Source: SFTJ01 sp045613305
GTDB taxonomy: Bacteria; Bacteroidota; Bacteroidia; Bacteroidales; Muribaculaceae
Reading direction: 5' to 3'
NCBI GenBank assembly: GCA_045613305.1
Contig: JAZLAU010000020.1
Location: 1 to 64,000 of the forward strand
DNA length: 64,000 nt
A program made the position numbers and the translations under genes. Below, piece after piece: positions 8,362 through 16,893 of the stretch (position 1 is its first letter; each line of letters begins with the position of its first letter). The notes under the pieces are model-generated. The model was not told the DNA's origin. It saw nothing but the letters and a program-made list of their open reading frames with translations, and did no database searches.

Positions 8362-9612
8362 ATGGCTAAGAAAGAAGTATCGGTTAACCTAATCGACGAG
8401 TTTAAGAACTTTAAAGACCTAAAGGGAATAGACCAAACCACTACCATCAGCGTATTGGAAGAATCGTTCCACAGCGTGATAGCAAAAATGTTTGGTAACG
8501 ACGACAATTTCGACGTAATCGTTAACCCTGACAAAGGCGACTGCGAAATCTATCAAAACCTTGAAGTGGTGGAAGACGGCGAAGTTGTGGACCCAAACAA
8601 GCAAATCGGCTTGAGCGATGCACGCGCTACCGACGACCCTGACTGCGAAGTGGGCGAAGAAATTACTCGCATCATCGACTTTGCTAAGTTTGGTCGCCGC
8701 GCTATCCTTAACTTGCGTCAAACCTTGGCAAGCAAGATTCTTGAGTTGCAAAAGGATGCTACCTACAGCAAATTTAAGGACCTTGAAGGCCAACTTATTA
8801 CAGCCGAAGTGTACCAACTATGGAAGAAGGAAATTCTTCTTGTAGACGCCGACAATAACGAACTAATCCTTCCAAAGGACCAACAAATACCAAAGGATTT
8901 CTACCGCAAGGGCGACCAAGTGCGCGCCATCGTTTACAATGTAGACAACCGCAACAACAACCCTAAGGTGTATGTATCGCGCACAAGCGACGAATTCTTG
9001 CACCGCTTGTTTGAACTTGAAGTTCCAGAAATCCACGACGGACTTATCGTAATCAAGGCTATCGCCCGCATTCCTGGCGAACGCGCTAAGATTGCAGTAG
9101 AAAGCTACGACGACCGCATTGACCCTGTAGGCGCATGCGTGGGCGTGAAGGGTGCCCGCATTCACGGCATCGTTCGCGAACTTAAGAACGAAAACATCGA
9201 CGTTATCGACTACACAACTAACACTTCTCTTTTCATTCAACGTGCATTGAGCCCTGCTAAGATTTCTTCGATGCGTATCGACGAAGAAAACAAGCGCGCC
9301 GAAGTGTTCTTGCACCCAGAAGAAGTGTCGCTTGCTATCGGTAAGGGCGGTTTGAACATTCGCCTTGCTTCTAAGCTTACTGGCTACAACATCGACGTGT
9401 ATCGTGAAAGCGATGACCCAGACGATATCTACCTTGACGAATTTAGCGACGAAATCGACTCTTGGGTTATCGAAGCTCTTAAGAGCCTCGGCTACACCAC
9501 TGCTAAGGCTGTGCTTAAGGCTAACCGCGATAAACTTATTGAAGACGCCGACCTTGAAGAAGACACCGTTGACCACATCATCAACGTGCTTAAGGCCGAA
9601 TACGAAGATTAA
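8362..9612 (+). CDS. nusA: Transcription termination/antitermination factor NusA
   Basis: 416 residues, slightly short because the acidic C-terminal repeats of enterobacterial NusA are missing. Order: N-terminal polymerase-binding domain (about 1-125), S1 domain (about 135-200), and KH1/KH2 (about 210-345) with the hallmark GACVGVKGARIHGIVREL and AIGKGGLNIRLASKLTG loops, then a short HhH-like tail. It controls pausing and intrinsic termination by RNA polymerase. Because NusA strengthens intrinsic terminators, the leader hairpin at 7835 could let it repress its own operon (inference). Confidence 0.96.
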   Translation: MAKKEVSVNLIDEFKNFKDLKGIDQTTTISVLEESFHSVIAKMFGNDDNFDVIVNPDKGDCEIYQNLEVVEDGEVVDPNKQIGLSDARATDDPDCEVGEEITRIIDFAKFGRRAILNLRQTLASKILELQKDATYSKFKDLEGQLITAEVYQLWKKEILLVDADNNELILPKDQQIPKDFYRKGDQVRAIVYNVDNRNNNPKVYVSRTSDEFLHRLFELEVPEIHDGLIVIKAIARIPGERAKIAVESYDDRIDPVGACVGVKGARIHGIVRELKNENIDVIDYTTNTSLFIQRALSPAKISSMRIDEENKRAEVFLHPEEVSLAIGKGGLNIRLASKLTGYNIDVYRESDDPDDIYLDEFSDEIDSWVIEALKSLGYTTAKAVLKANRDKLIEDADLEEDTVDHIINVLKAEYED

Positions 9613-9773
9613 TCTCGTAGGCAATCGCTCAACTCTCAATATTTTTGAAGGTTGAAAAAACATTAATTTTTGGCACCCTAAGCTTGCCGATACTACTACC
9701 CGTATTATCGAAGCCTATGCCAAAAAAATAAGGAGAATTCTTTATTATTTATAACAACAACTTATTATTACAT

Positions 9774-12695
9774 ATGCCCATTAAAATAAGTAAAGTAGCA
9801 AAAGAATTAAATGTAGGTTTTCAGACATTGCTCGAACGCCTCGAAAAGAAGAATATGCCTGCCGAACAAAACAATCCAAATGTGCGCATCAGCGATGAGC
9901 AATATCAAGTTTTGTTGAAGGAATTTAATGCCGACCTCGACGCTAAAAAACGTGTCGACACCATGGTGGGTGAACGTAAGGACCGCAAAACCCAAAAAGA
10001 GGCCGACAATAAAGCCGATGACTTGACAACTAAGGTTAAGCAACCTGTGTTTCTTGGCAAGATTGACCTAAACACCGGCAAACCTATTGTTGAACAACCT
10101 AAGGCCGAAGAAGCAAAGCCACAACCTAAGGTCGAAGAACCTAAGGCTGAAGTGAAAGCCGAAGTGAAGCCACAACCTAAGGTCGAAGAACCTAAGGCTG
10201 AAGCGAAAGCCGAAGTGAAACCTCAACCTAAGACCGAAGAACCTAAGGCTGAAGTGAAAACCGAAGTGAAACCTCAACCTAAGGCCGAAGAACCTAAGGC
10301 TGAAGTGAAAACCGAAGCAAAGCCTCAACCTAAGGCCGAAGAGCCTAAGGCTGAAGTGAAAACCGAAGTGAAGCCTCAACCTAAGGCCGAAGTTGCCGCT
10401 TCAGACACCGACGACAAAAAGGAAAAAGAAGAAGACAACATCTACCGCATAGAACCATCAACCGCACCTACCAAGATTAACGTGGTGGGCAAGATTGACC
10501 TTAGCCTAATCAATCCACAAACTCGTCCTAAGAAGAAAACTAAGGAAGAAAAGAAAAACGAACGATTGGCTAAGAGCAACCAACAAGGCGAAATGAACGG
10601 CGAGGGCAACCGTAAAAAACGCAAGAGAATTGGTGGCAACGAAAAGGTAGACATCGAAAAGAGCGCAAACCAACTACAACAAGAAAACCGCAAAGGCGGC
10701 GACAAAAACGCCAACAATGCAAAGCGCGACAAGAACGCAAATAAGCAAAACAATAAGGCCAACAACAAGGTTAAGCGTCCGTTGAAGCCAGAAGTGAGCG
10801 AAGAAGATGTGCAACGCCAAGTGAAAGAAACACTTGCACGCCTCACCGACAAGAGCAAAAACAAGGGCGCAAAGTGGCGTAAGGAAAAACGTGAAGCCGT
10901 GAGCGAACGCGAACGCGAAATGGCTGAACTTGAGGCAATGGAAGAAAAGACATTGAAACTCACCGAATTCGTTACTGCCAACGACCTTGCACTGATGATG
11001 AACGTGCCTATCAATAAAGTTATCGGCACATGTATGAGCCTTGGCGTAATGGTTTCAATCAACCAACGCCTTGACGCCGAAACCATCAACATCGTAGCAG
11101 AAGAATTTGGCTTTAAGACACAATATGTGAGCGCCGAAATTGCCGAAGCAATACAAGTGGAAGAAGACAAGGAAGACGAACTTCAAGAACGTCCACCAGT
11201 GGTGACCGTGATGGGCCACGTTGACCACGGTAAGACATCGCTTCTTGACTATATCCGCAAGGCTAACGTAATTGCCGGCGAAGCAGGTGGTATCACTCAG
11301 CACATTGGTGCCTACAACGTGAAGTTGCCTAACGGCCGCCGCATCACATTCCTCGACACTCCAGGTCACGAAGCGTTTACAGCCATGCGTGCTCGTGGTG
11401 CCGAAGTTACCGACATCGTTATCATCATTGTGGCTGCCGACGACAGCGTGATGCCTCAAACTGTGGAAGCAATCAACCACGCTTCAGCAGCAGGTGTGCC
11501 TATTGTGTTTGCAATCAACAAAATCGATAAGCCATCGGCTAACCCCGACAATGTGAAGACAGAACTTGCCAATATGAACTACCTCGTAGAAGAATGGGGC
11601 GGTAAGTACCAATCGCAAGACATCTCGGCTAAGAAGGGTATCGGCGTAGAAGAACTAATGGAAAAGGTGCTTCTCGAAGCCGACTTGCTTGAATTGAAGG
11701 CCAACCCCGACCGCAATGCTGTGGGTAGCATCATCGAATCATCGCTCGACAAGGGCCGTGGATATGTGGCTACCGTACTTATTCAAAACGGTACGCTTCG
11801 CGTGGGCGACAACATTTTGGCTGGTACTCACTTCGGTAAGGTTAAGGCTATGTTTAACGAACGTAACCAACGCGTTAAGGAAGCCGGACCATCTACTCCA
11901 GTGCTTGTGCTTGGTCTTAACGGCGCACCAACTGCCGGCGACAAACTTAACGTGATGGACACCGAACAAGAAGTGCGTGAAATTGCCAACAAGCGCGAAC
12001 AATTGCAACGCGAACAAGGCTTGAAGACTCAAAAACGTATCACTCTTGAAGACATTGGCCGCCGCAAGGCTTTGGGTAGCTTCCACGAACTTAACATCAT
12101 CGTTAAGACCGACGTGGCTGGTAGTTACGAGGCTCTCAGCGACTCATTGTTGAAGTTGTCGACCGAAGAAGTTCAGGTTAACGTAATACACAAGGCTGTG
12201 GGTGCCATCAGCGAAAGCGACGTTACATTGGCGTCGGCTTCTGATGCCTACATCGTTGGTTTCCAAGTACGCCCAACTGGTGCTGCCAAGAAACTTGCCG
12301 AAGACCAAGGCGTTGACATCCGTACATACTCGGTTATCTACGACGCAATCGAAGAAGTTAAGCAAGCCATGGAAGGTATGCTATCGCCAGAAATCAAAGA
12401 AGAAGTTATCGGTACAGCCGAAGTGCTTCAAACCTACCGCATCAGCAAGGTTGGCACAATTGCCGGCGCTATGGTGCGTACAGGTAAGATTAAGCGCAAC
12501 TGCAAGGTGCGCGTGATTCGCGATGGTATCGTTAGATATACTGGCGACCTTGGCTCTCTAAAGCGCTTTAAGGACGATGCTAAGGAAGTTACAACAGGCT
12601 TCGACTGCGGTTTGAGCGTGAACGGTTATAACGATATCAACGAAGGCGACATTATCGAAGCATTCGAAGAAATCGAAGTAAAGAAGAAAATCTAA
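9774..12695 (+). CDS. infB: Translation initiation factor IF-2
   Basis: 973 residues, long for IF-2 because of a low-complexity N-terminal part. Order: IF2-N-like start (about 1-55), Lys/Glu/Pro repeats (115-207), basic region (about 245-380), second IF2-N (about 390-445), G domain with GHVDHGKTSLLD (about 480-491), DTPGHEA and NKID motifs, then domains II, III and IV. It places initiator tRNA on the 30S subunit using GTP. The purine-rich AAGGAG (9729-9734) is about 40 bases before ATG 9774, too far for normal spacing, yet the MPIKISKVAKEL start fits the family. Confidence 0.96.
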   Translation: MPIKISKVAKELNVGFQTLLERLEKKNMPAEQNNPNVRISDEQYQVLLKEFNADLDAKKRVDTMVGERKDRKTQKEADNKADDLTTKVKQPVFLGKIDLNTGKPIVEQPKAEEAKPQPKVEEPKAEVKAEVKPQPKVEEPKAEAKAEVKPQPKTEEPKAEVKTEVKPQPKAEEPKAEVKTEAKPQPKAEEPKAEVKTEVKPQPKAEVAASDTDDKKEKEEDNIYRIEPSTAPTKINVVGKIDLSLINPQTRPKKKTKEEKKNERLAKSNQQGEMNGEGNRKKRKRIGGNEKVDIEKSANQLQQENRKGGDKNANNAKRDKNANKQNNKANNKVKRPLKPEVSEEDVQRQVKETLARLTDKSKNKGAKWRKEKREAVSEREREMAELEAMEEKTLKLTEFVTANDLALMMNVPINKVIGTCMSLGVMVSINQRLDAETINIVAEEFGFKTQYVSAEIAEAIQVEEDKEDELQERPPVVTVMGHVDHGKTSLLDYIRKANVIAGEAGGITQHIGAYNVKLPNGRRITFLDTPGHEAFTAMRARGAEVTDIVIIIVAADDSVMPQTVEAINHASAAGVPIVFAINKIDKPSANPDNVKTELANMNYLVEEWGGKYQSQDISAKKGIGVEELMEKVLLEADLLELKANPDRNAVGSIIESSLDKGRGYVATVLIQNGTLRVGDNILAGTHFGKVKAMFNERNQRVKEAGPSTPVLVLGLNGAPTAGDKLNVMDTEQEVREIANKREQLQREQGLKTQKRITLEDIGRRKALGSFHELNIIVKTDVAGSYEALSDSLLKLSTEEVQVNVIHKAVGAISESDVTLASASDAYIVGFQVRPTGAAKKLAEDQGVDIRTYSVIYDAIEEVKQAMEGMLSPEIKEEVIGTAEVLQTYRISKVGTIAGAMVRTGKIKRNCKVRVIRDGIVRYTGDLGSLKRFKDDAKEVTTGFDCGLSVNGYNDINEGDIIEAFEEIEVKKKI
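10116..10394 (+). repeat. In-frame 51-bp tandem repeats inside infB
   Basis: Five full units of 17 residues, each starting KPQPK and continuing xEEPKAEVKxEV, plus a partial sixth (residues 115-207 of IF-2). Units differ at a few positions (V/T/A). The repeat is low-complexity and charged, likely an extended linker; copy number may vary between strains. Confidence 0.92.
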
Positions 12696-12716
12696 TAACG
12701 ATTTACTCATATAAGC

Positions 12717-12754
12717 CAAGTGCCGTTTCTCAGAGAAGCGGCACTTGTTTTTTT
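12717..12754 (+). terminator. Terminator after infB
   Basis: CAAGTGCCGTTTCT (12717-12730) pairs with AGAAGCGGCACTTG (12734-12747), one G-U pair, then seven T. Confidence 0.93.
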
Positions 12755-12829
12755 CACTTATGCAAGTTATCGGGTTGATGACAACAATACAGCATCCCAC
12801 TACAGAGGCACCTCGTCGCGCTGGCTACA

Positions 12830-12983
12830 TTAAACCGGCAGTAACACATATCCCCGCTGCAAACTTGACTCGCCACAATGGCGGCGTTAAACCGGCAGTG
12901 ACACATATCCACCCGCTGCAGACTTGACTCGCCACAATGGCGGCGTTAAACCAGTAACAACACATATCCCCGCTGCAAACTTG
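12830..12983. repeat. Noncoding tandem repeat, about 58-bp unit, 2.6 copies
   Basis: Units start at 12830, 12887 and 12946 with TTAAACC(G/A)G and share CACATATCC, CGCTGCA(A/G)ACTTG and CGCCACAATGGCGG; the third is truncated. CGCCACAATGGCG is a small hairpin in each full unit. The rest of 12755-13138 shows no gene. Confidence 0.85.
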
Positions 12984-12999
12984 CCGACACCTAAACATC

Positions 13000-13031
13000 A
13001 AGGGCTGATAACCGTTATGGTATCAGCCCTT
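13000..13031. other. Hairpin between infB and the DUF4294 gene
   Basis: AAGGGCTGATA (13000-13010) pairs with TATCAGCCCTT (13021-13031). There is no T-run on either strand, so it may be a weak terminator or a boundary of the adjoining repeat. Confidence 0.45.
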
Positions 13032-13138
13032 AATGCATCTATCTGTTTTCCTCTATAGTTTCCGGGGGAAGATGGCGAGGGATAGCACAAAAAATGCTAT
13101 TTAAAGCAGCAGCGTGGGTGTAGTCTGCTTCACCATTT

Positions 13139-13807
13139 TCACAACGAGCCTTGCTCAATGCGCACGCATATACGCTCTATCATGGCGTCGGTCTTATCCT
13201 TTTCCGGACGATAAGGATTCTTCATATTAACCCCGAAAAAGCGTCCGAAAGTGCTCCAAAATCCTGCTCTAAATGAGCCAAGAAATGCCTTAAGGATATT
13301 ATAGGATGTTTGGTCGGTTTCTCTATTAATCAGTTTACACAACATTCGCCCTTGGCTGCGCGTGAATGTCTTCATAATAGGCTTATATTGCTTAAACACC
13401 TCTTTTTCAAACTCCTTGAGATATTTCTCTTTCTCCTCTTTCGTTTCGTAGGTTTCGAGATACTCATAGGTTTCGAGCAGAGTGCTGCAAATCAGTTTAG
13501 CATAAGGCAGCGTTTTCTTCACATCGCGCACAGTGCGCCAGTAGAACTCTTCCTCTTTTTTATTCTTAAACTTTTCGGGCGGGAAAATAGTGAGCGGGTT
13601 AAACACAATCATGCACACCGTGTCGCCCGTTTCCTCCTCAACAAAGTGATAATATCCGGCAAACACCTTCTGCAACGCCGAAGGCACTTCGTCGAACTCG
13701 GGCAGCGATTCCAGCGGGTCGTTATCGTCGTGCGACGTAACAGCCCAGCAGTTAACATTCACTGCACAAGCCACAATCAACATTAATATTTTTGCGTATA
13801 TCTTCAC
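13139..13807 (-). CDS. DUF4294 family secreted/periplasmic protein
   Basis: 222 residues with a signal peptide (about 1-22, ending NCWA). The central part (YWRTVRDVKKTLPYAKLICSTL and the following Glu/Lys-rich helix, then TRSQGRMLCKLINRETDQTSYNILKAFLGSFRAGFW) fits the Bacteroidota-restricted DUF4294 family, which I recall as lacking an assigned function. A long amphipathic helix and a conserved Arg/Gly C-terminal half are visible. It stands alone on the minus strand. A TATTTTTG -7-like box (13849-13856, minus) lies about 40 bases upstream, without a clear -33 partner. Confidence 0.75.
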   Translation of the reverse strand: MKIYAKILMLIVACAVNVNCWAVTSHDDNDPLESLPEFDEVPSALQKVFAGYYHFVEEETGDTVCMIVFNPLTIFPPEKFKNKKEEEFYWRTVRDVKKTLPYAKLICSTLLETYEYLETYETKEEKEKYLKEFEKEVFKQYKPIMKTFTRSQGRMLCKLINRETDQTSYNILKAFLGSFRAGFWSTFGRFFGVNMKNPYRPEKDKTDAMIERICVRIEQGSL

Positions 13808-14004
13808 CTTGTATTGTTCTCAAATGGCCCGAAGCCACTATTACAGCACAAAAATAGGACATATTCGCCTAAATTCGGCACTAAATGTATTAATAATTCT
13901 AAACCTACCGGCAAAGCAGCCCTCAGCCTTCAAAAAACAGCGAGATGAAACGCTTTTGCATCTCACCTCGCCAATCCACTATTCTATTGATTATTCACCA
14001 ATCT

Positions 14005-14580
14005 TTATTTTGCCTTTTGAGCAGGACAGTTTTGCATATTGCCGTTGCAGTTTGCAGGCTTCATCATGCGAGGACCTTGACCACGGAAACCATGCATACC
14101 CACTTGACCACGCTTGTTGCCCTTGCGGAACATGCTTTTGCCGCGTTGGTTAAACTTCATGCCCTTCTTTTCAAACATCACCTTTTGAACTTGGTGAGCG
14201 TTAAGAATCTTGCTGAACTTTTCGTAATAAGTTTCCTTAAGTTCCAATTGCTTCTTTTCGAATTCCAATTGGTCTTTTTGCATATCCTTCACTTCAGAAT
14301 CCTTTAGCGACTTTTCGCGTTTCTTCTTATTGAAGTCGGCCTTTTTCTTTGCATACTTTTCGAAAGCTTTGTTTTGGTCTTTCAAATAGTCTTCGTAGAT
14401 TGACTCAAACTTTGAAGAAGTTTCATCGTCGAGCATCAATGCGTTTTGCATATGTTTTACGCGCATCTTGATGATTTCGTCAGCCGATGGGCGTTCTTTT
14501 TTCTTTGCTTGTGGTTGTTGTTGTGCAAATGATGTAAAGCTGAAAGCAGCCAACATAACTAATAGTGCAATCTTTTTCAT
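14005..14580 (-). CDS. Small periplasmic Lys-rich helical protein (Spy/CpxP-like layout)
   Basis: 191 residues. Signal peptide (1-19, ends FAQ), then a highly charged helical region (about 30-140, nearly a third Lys/Glu/Asp) with the pattern ADEIIKMRVKHMQNALMLDDE...YEKFSKILNAHQVQKVM, reminiscent of the LTxxQ/Spy-type fold in which two helical hairpins form a cradle. The tail is Gly/Arg/Met-rich. A periplasmic chaperone or stress sensor is possible, but the match is by layout, not by a diagnostic motif. Confidence 0.55.
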   Translation of the reverse strand: MKKIALLVMLAAFSFTSFAQQQPQAKKKERPSADEIIKMRVKHMQNALMLDDETSSKFESIYEDYLKDQNKAFEKYAKKKADFNKKKREKSLKDSEVKDMQKDQLEFEKKQLELKETYYEKFSKILNAHQVQKVMFEKKGMKFNQRGKSMFRKGNKRGQVGMHGFRGQGPRMMKPANCNGNMQNCPAQKAK

Positions 14581-14718
14581 CTTAATATTCTTTTTAAGTG
14601 TTTTGTTAAATTTTTTATTTCTTTCTAAGCGCTTCTGGTTATTTGATTGAATAAATACCCTAAAGTTAAAGCAGCCTTTGGTTATTTAACAAATAATAAC
14701 ACCGCACCTTACGACCAA

Positions 14719-15837
14719 TTACAACTTAATTTGCTGAGGCTCAGTGGTTGGGCCATCCACAGTGAGCACACCATTTTCATCAATGTTGATGCGGTCGATG
14801 AGCACCACTCTGTTTTCGGGGTCGGTCTGCATATATCCGTGATACACACAATAGCGCACTCCGTTAACGTCGAGCACCATGTTATGTCCGGTTCCGGTTA
14901 CCACACCACCCTTCGATTTGTTTTCTTGCAGCACTGGGTTGTTGGCAGCCTTCACAAATGGCCCCAACGGACTCTTAGATGTAGCATAGCCCACTGCATA
15001 ATGCGGACCTTTATAGAAGTTGGCACTATACATCATGTAATAGGTGTCGGCATGCTTAAAGATGTAAGAACCCTCGGTCCAACGGCGGTTTACTTCCTTT
15101 GATGTCACCGAGCGACTCTCCCACTCTGCTTGCACATCATCGAGTTTGGTAGGAGGAGCGAGCAGCAACACAGGCTCTCCTATCACTCCACTGAAATCGG
15201 GCTTCATTTCCACGCCATAAACCCAACTTTCTTCAATTTCTTCAAATGTGCCTTCGGCCTTTGCCTTATCGGCAATCTCGCTTGCCACAGGATGCTTGTA
15301 GCAACAACGTGAATAATATAGATAAGTTTTTCCGTTTTCGTCGTCGAAATAAACATTGGCGTCAATAATAGGATATTCGGGATTGTAGACCGGATGATTA
15401 TAAAGGTCGGTGAATGGGCCTGTTGGAGCATCGGCTACAGCCACACCAATCTTAAAGTTTTCGCCTTCGTTAGTAGGGTTTTCGCGATAGTTGGCGCTAT
15501 AGAACAAATAGAATTTTCCGTTGCGCTCATAAACTTCAGGCGCCCAGAAGCAATCAACATTCCACTGATTTTCGGCACCACCTTTATACACCTGGCCACA
15601 AGAGTCCCACTCCACTAAGTCGTCGCTCACAAATGCCTCAAAGCCGTCGGCAAGCGATGTGCCATACATGTAGTAGCGGCCATCGCTGGCTGCCAAGATA
15701 AATGGGTCGCCATATTTTATGGGCAAAGGATTTGTGAGTGTTACTTCTTTTTCAGCACTATTTTCTGCTGTTTTGGCCACACACGATGCCATGGCAAGCA
15801 GCAACAACGCAAACGATAATTTTAATAACTGCTTCAT
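14719..15837 (-). CDS. GH43 family glycosidase lipoprotein (beta-xylosidase/arabinofuranosidase type)
   Basis: 372 residues from the ATG at 15837; an earlier start would put a basic, non-signal stretch ahead of the lipoprotein signal (lipobox AMAS-C, Cys19). Five-bladed propeller residues expected for GH43: Asp44 (KYGDPF, base), Asp159 (IIDANVYFD, pKa modulator) and Glu255 (RRWTEGSYIF, acid). Members hydrolyse xylose- or arabinose-containing glycans at the cell surface. Gene order GH3, secreted protein, GH43 on one strand suggests a shared plant-glycan role. Exact specificity cannot be read. Confidence 0.88.
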   Translation of the reverse strand: MKQLLKLSFALLLLAMASCVAKTAENSAEKEVTLTNPLPIKYGDPFILAASDGRYYMYGTSLADGFEAFVSDDLVEWDSCGQVYKGGAENQWNVDCFWAPEVYERNGKFYLFYSANYRENPTNEGENFKIGVAVADAPTGPFTDLYNHPVYNPEYPIIDANVYFDDENGKTYLYYSRCCYKHPVASEIADKAKAEGTFEEIEESWVYGVEMKPDFSGVIGEPVLLLAPPTKLDDVQAEWESRSVTSKEVNRRWTEGSYIFKHADTYYMMYSANFYKGPHYAVGYATSKSPLGPFVKAANNPVLQENKSKGGVVTGTGHNMVLDVNGVRYCVYHGYMQTDPENRVVLIDRINIDENGVLTVDGPTTEPQQIKL

Positions 15838-15966
15838 CTTAATAATAATTTTTATGGTATATGAATTTTTTAAACATAGGAGCGTCAATCGTAATCATGC
15901 AGCACCTCCACAGGCCACACCAATAACGATTAACGCTCTATGATAACAATCAATGCAAATGTTTCT

Positions 15967-16785
15967 TTAAAGAATAACCTTTTCTACCTTATTGCCACAC
16001 TTCACAATATACATTCCGTTAGGCAAACCGCACACAGGAGTGTCGGGGCGTGAAGTAGCCATCAACTGGCCCATTGTGTTATACACATACACGGTGTCGG
16101 TGCCACCTTTCACTATCAACTCGTCGCCTTGTGTAATAACAAAGAATTCATCTTGCTCAACATCCTCAATGCCCGATGTAGTAAGACCAGTAATCTTAAG
16201 GTCGTCGACACGCACCTCGCTCTTATATTTAGAGTAAACGCGCAAGCGAAGGCGTTCGCACTGTGGGATGGCAATATTTTCAACCAAATACCACACCTTC
16301 ACAGCCGACAAGCCACCTCCAAGAGCCGCAGTTTCATCGGCAGCCACACGAATGCCCTCATCAAGTTCGTCTTCAGTAAGATAATACTTAAAGCGAACAG
16401 TGTCGTTAGCATCACCTTCGTTTTTACCAAAAATGCCAAACGACAAGCGGTTGTCGGTTGTTTTCGAGGTATTGATGCCCCAAATTGTCAATTCGTTCGA
16501 CTTATCGTTGTTGAAATACAAGTTTCCACCACCCGATGCACCCACATAGTTGCTTGGGTTGTTGCTACGCACATTAAGGGTTTCAAGGCCCGACGAATTA
16601 TAGTCAAATTGCCAAGTGTAAGTAATGCCAGAACTTGCATCATAGTCCCATTTGTGGTCCTTAATTAACTCTTCTTTTTCTGATGTTGGGTTTCCAAACG
16701 TTTCATGAAACACAACCACTCTTTGCTGTTGCGCAAAAACTGCCACTGGCAGCATAACAATCAAACTAAGTAAAATTTTTTTCAT
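15967..16785 (-). CDS. Secreted protein of unknown function with T9SS-like C-terminal domain
   Basis: 272 residues with a signal peptide (1-18, ends VFAQ). The N-terminal ~190 residues look like a jelly-roll (VFHETFGNPTS..., repeated beta-strands, FKYYLTEDEL), perhaps glycan-binding. The last ~75 residues begin SGIEDVE and end GLPNGMYIVKCGNKVEKVIL, the form of a type-A sorting domain of the type IX secretion system. It sits between GH3 and GH43 genes, so it may serve the same substrate. No family name can be given safely. Confidence 0.65.
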   Translation of the reverse strand: MKKILLSLIVMLPVAVFAQQQRVVVFHETFGNPTSEKEELIKDHKWDYDASSGITYTWQFDYNSSGLETLNVRSNNPSNYVGASGGGNLYFNNDKSNELTIWGINTSKTTDNRLSFGIFGKNEGDANDTVRFKYYLTEDELDEGIRVAADETAALGGGLSAVKVWYLVENIAIPQCERLRLRVYSKYKSEVRVDDLKITGLTTSGIEDVEQDEFFVITQGDELIVKGGTDTVYVYNTMGQLMATSRPDTPVCGLPNGMYIVKCGNKVEKVIL

Positions 16786-16893
16786 ATGCTAAATTTTGGA
16801 TTATTTCATTATTATAAAAATCTATATCATTTGCCCCCACGAACCGATAAACGCATCCGTTTTGCGGCATCGGCCCATTTGGGATATCTCTGT

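Noticed and set aside
10068..10379. Long minus-strand open frame opposite the infB repeats
   Set aside because: It is the mirror of the repeated Lys/Glu/Pro codons; composition (Leu/Phe/Arg repeats) is an artefact.
12830..12983. Possible CRISPR array
   Set aside because: The units are directly adjacent ~58-bp tandem repeats with no unique spacers between short repeats, and no cas genes are present.
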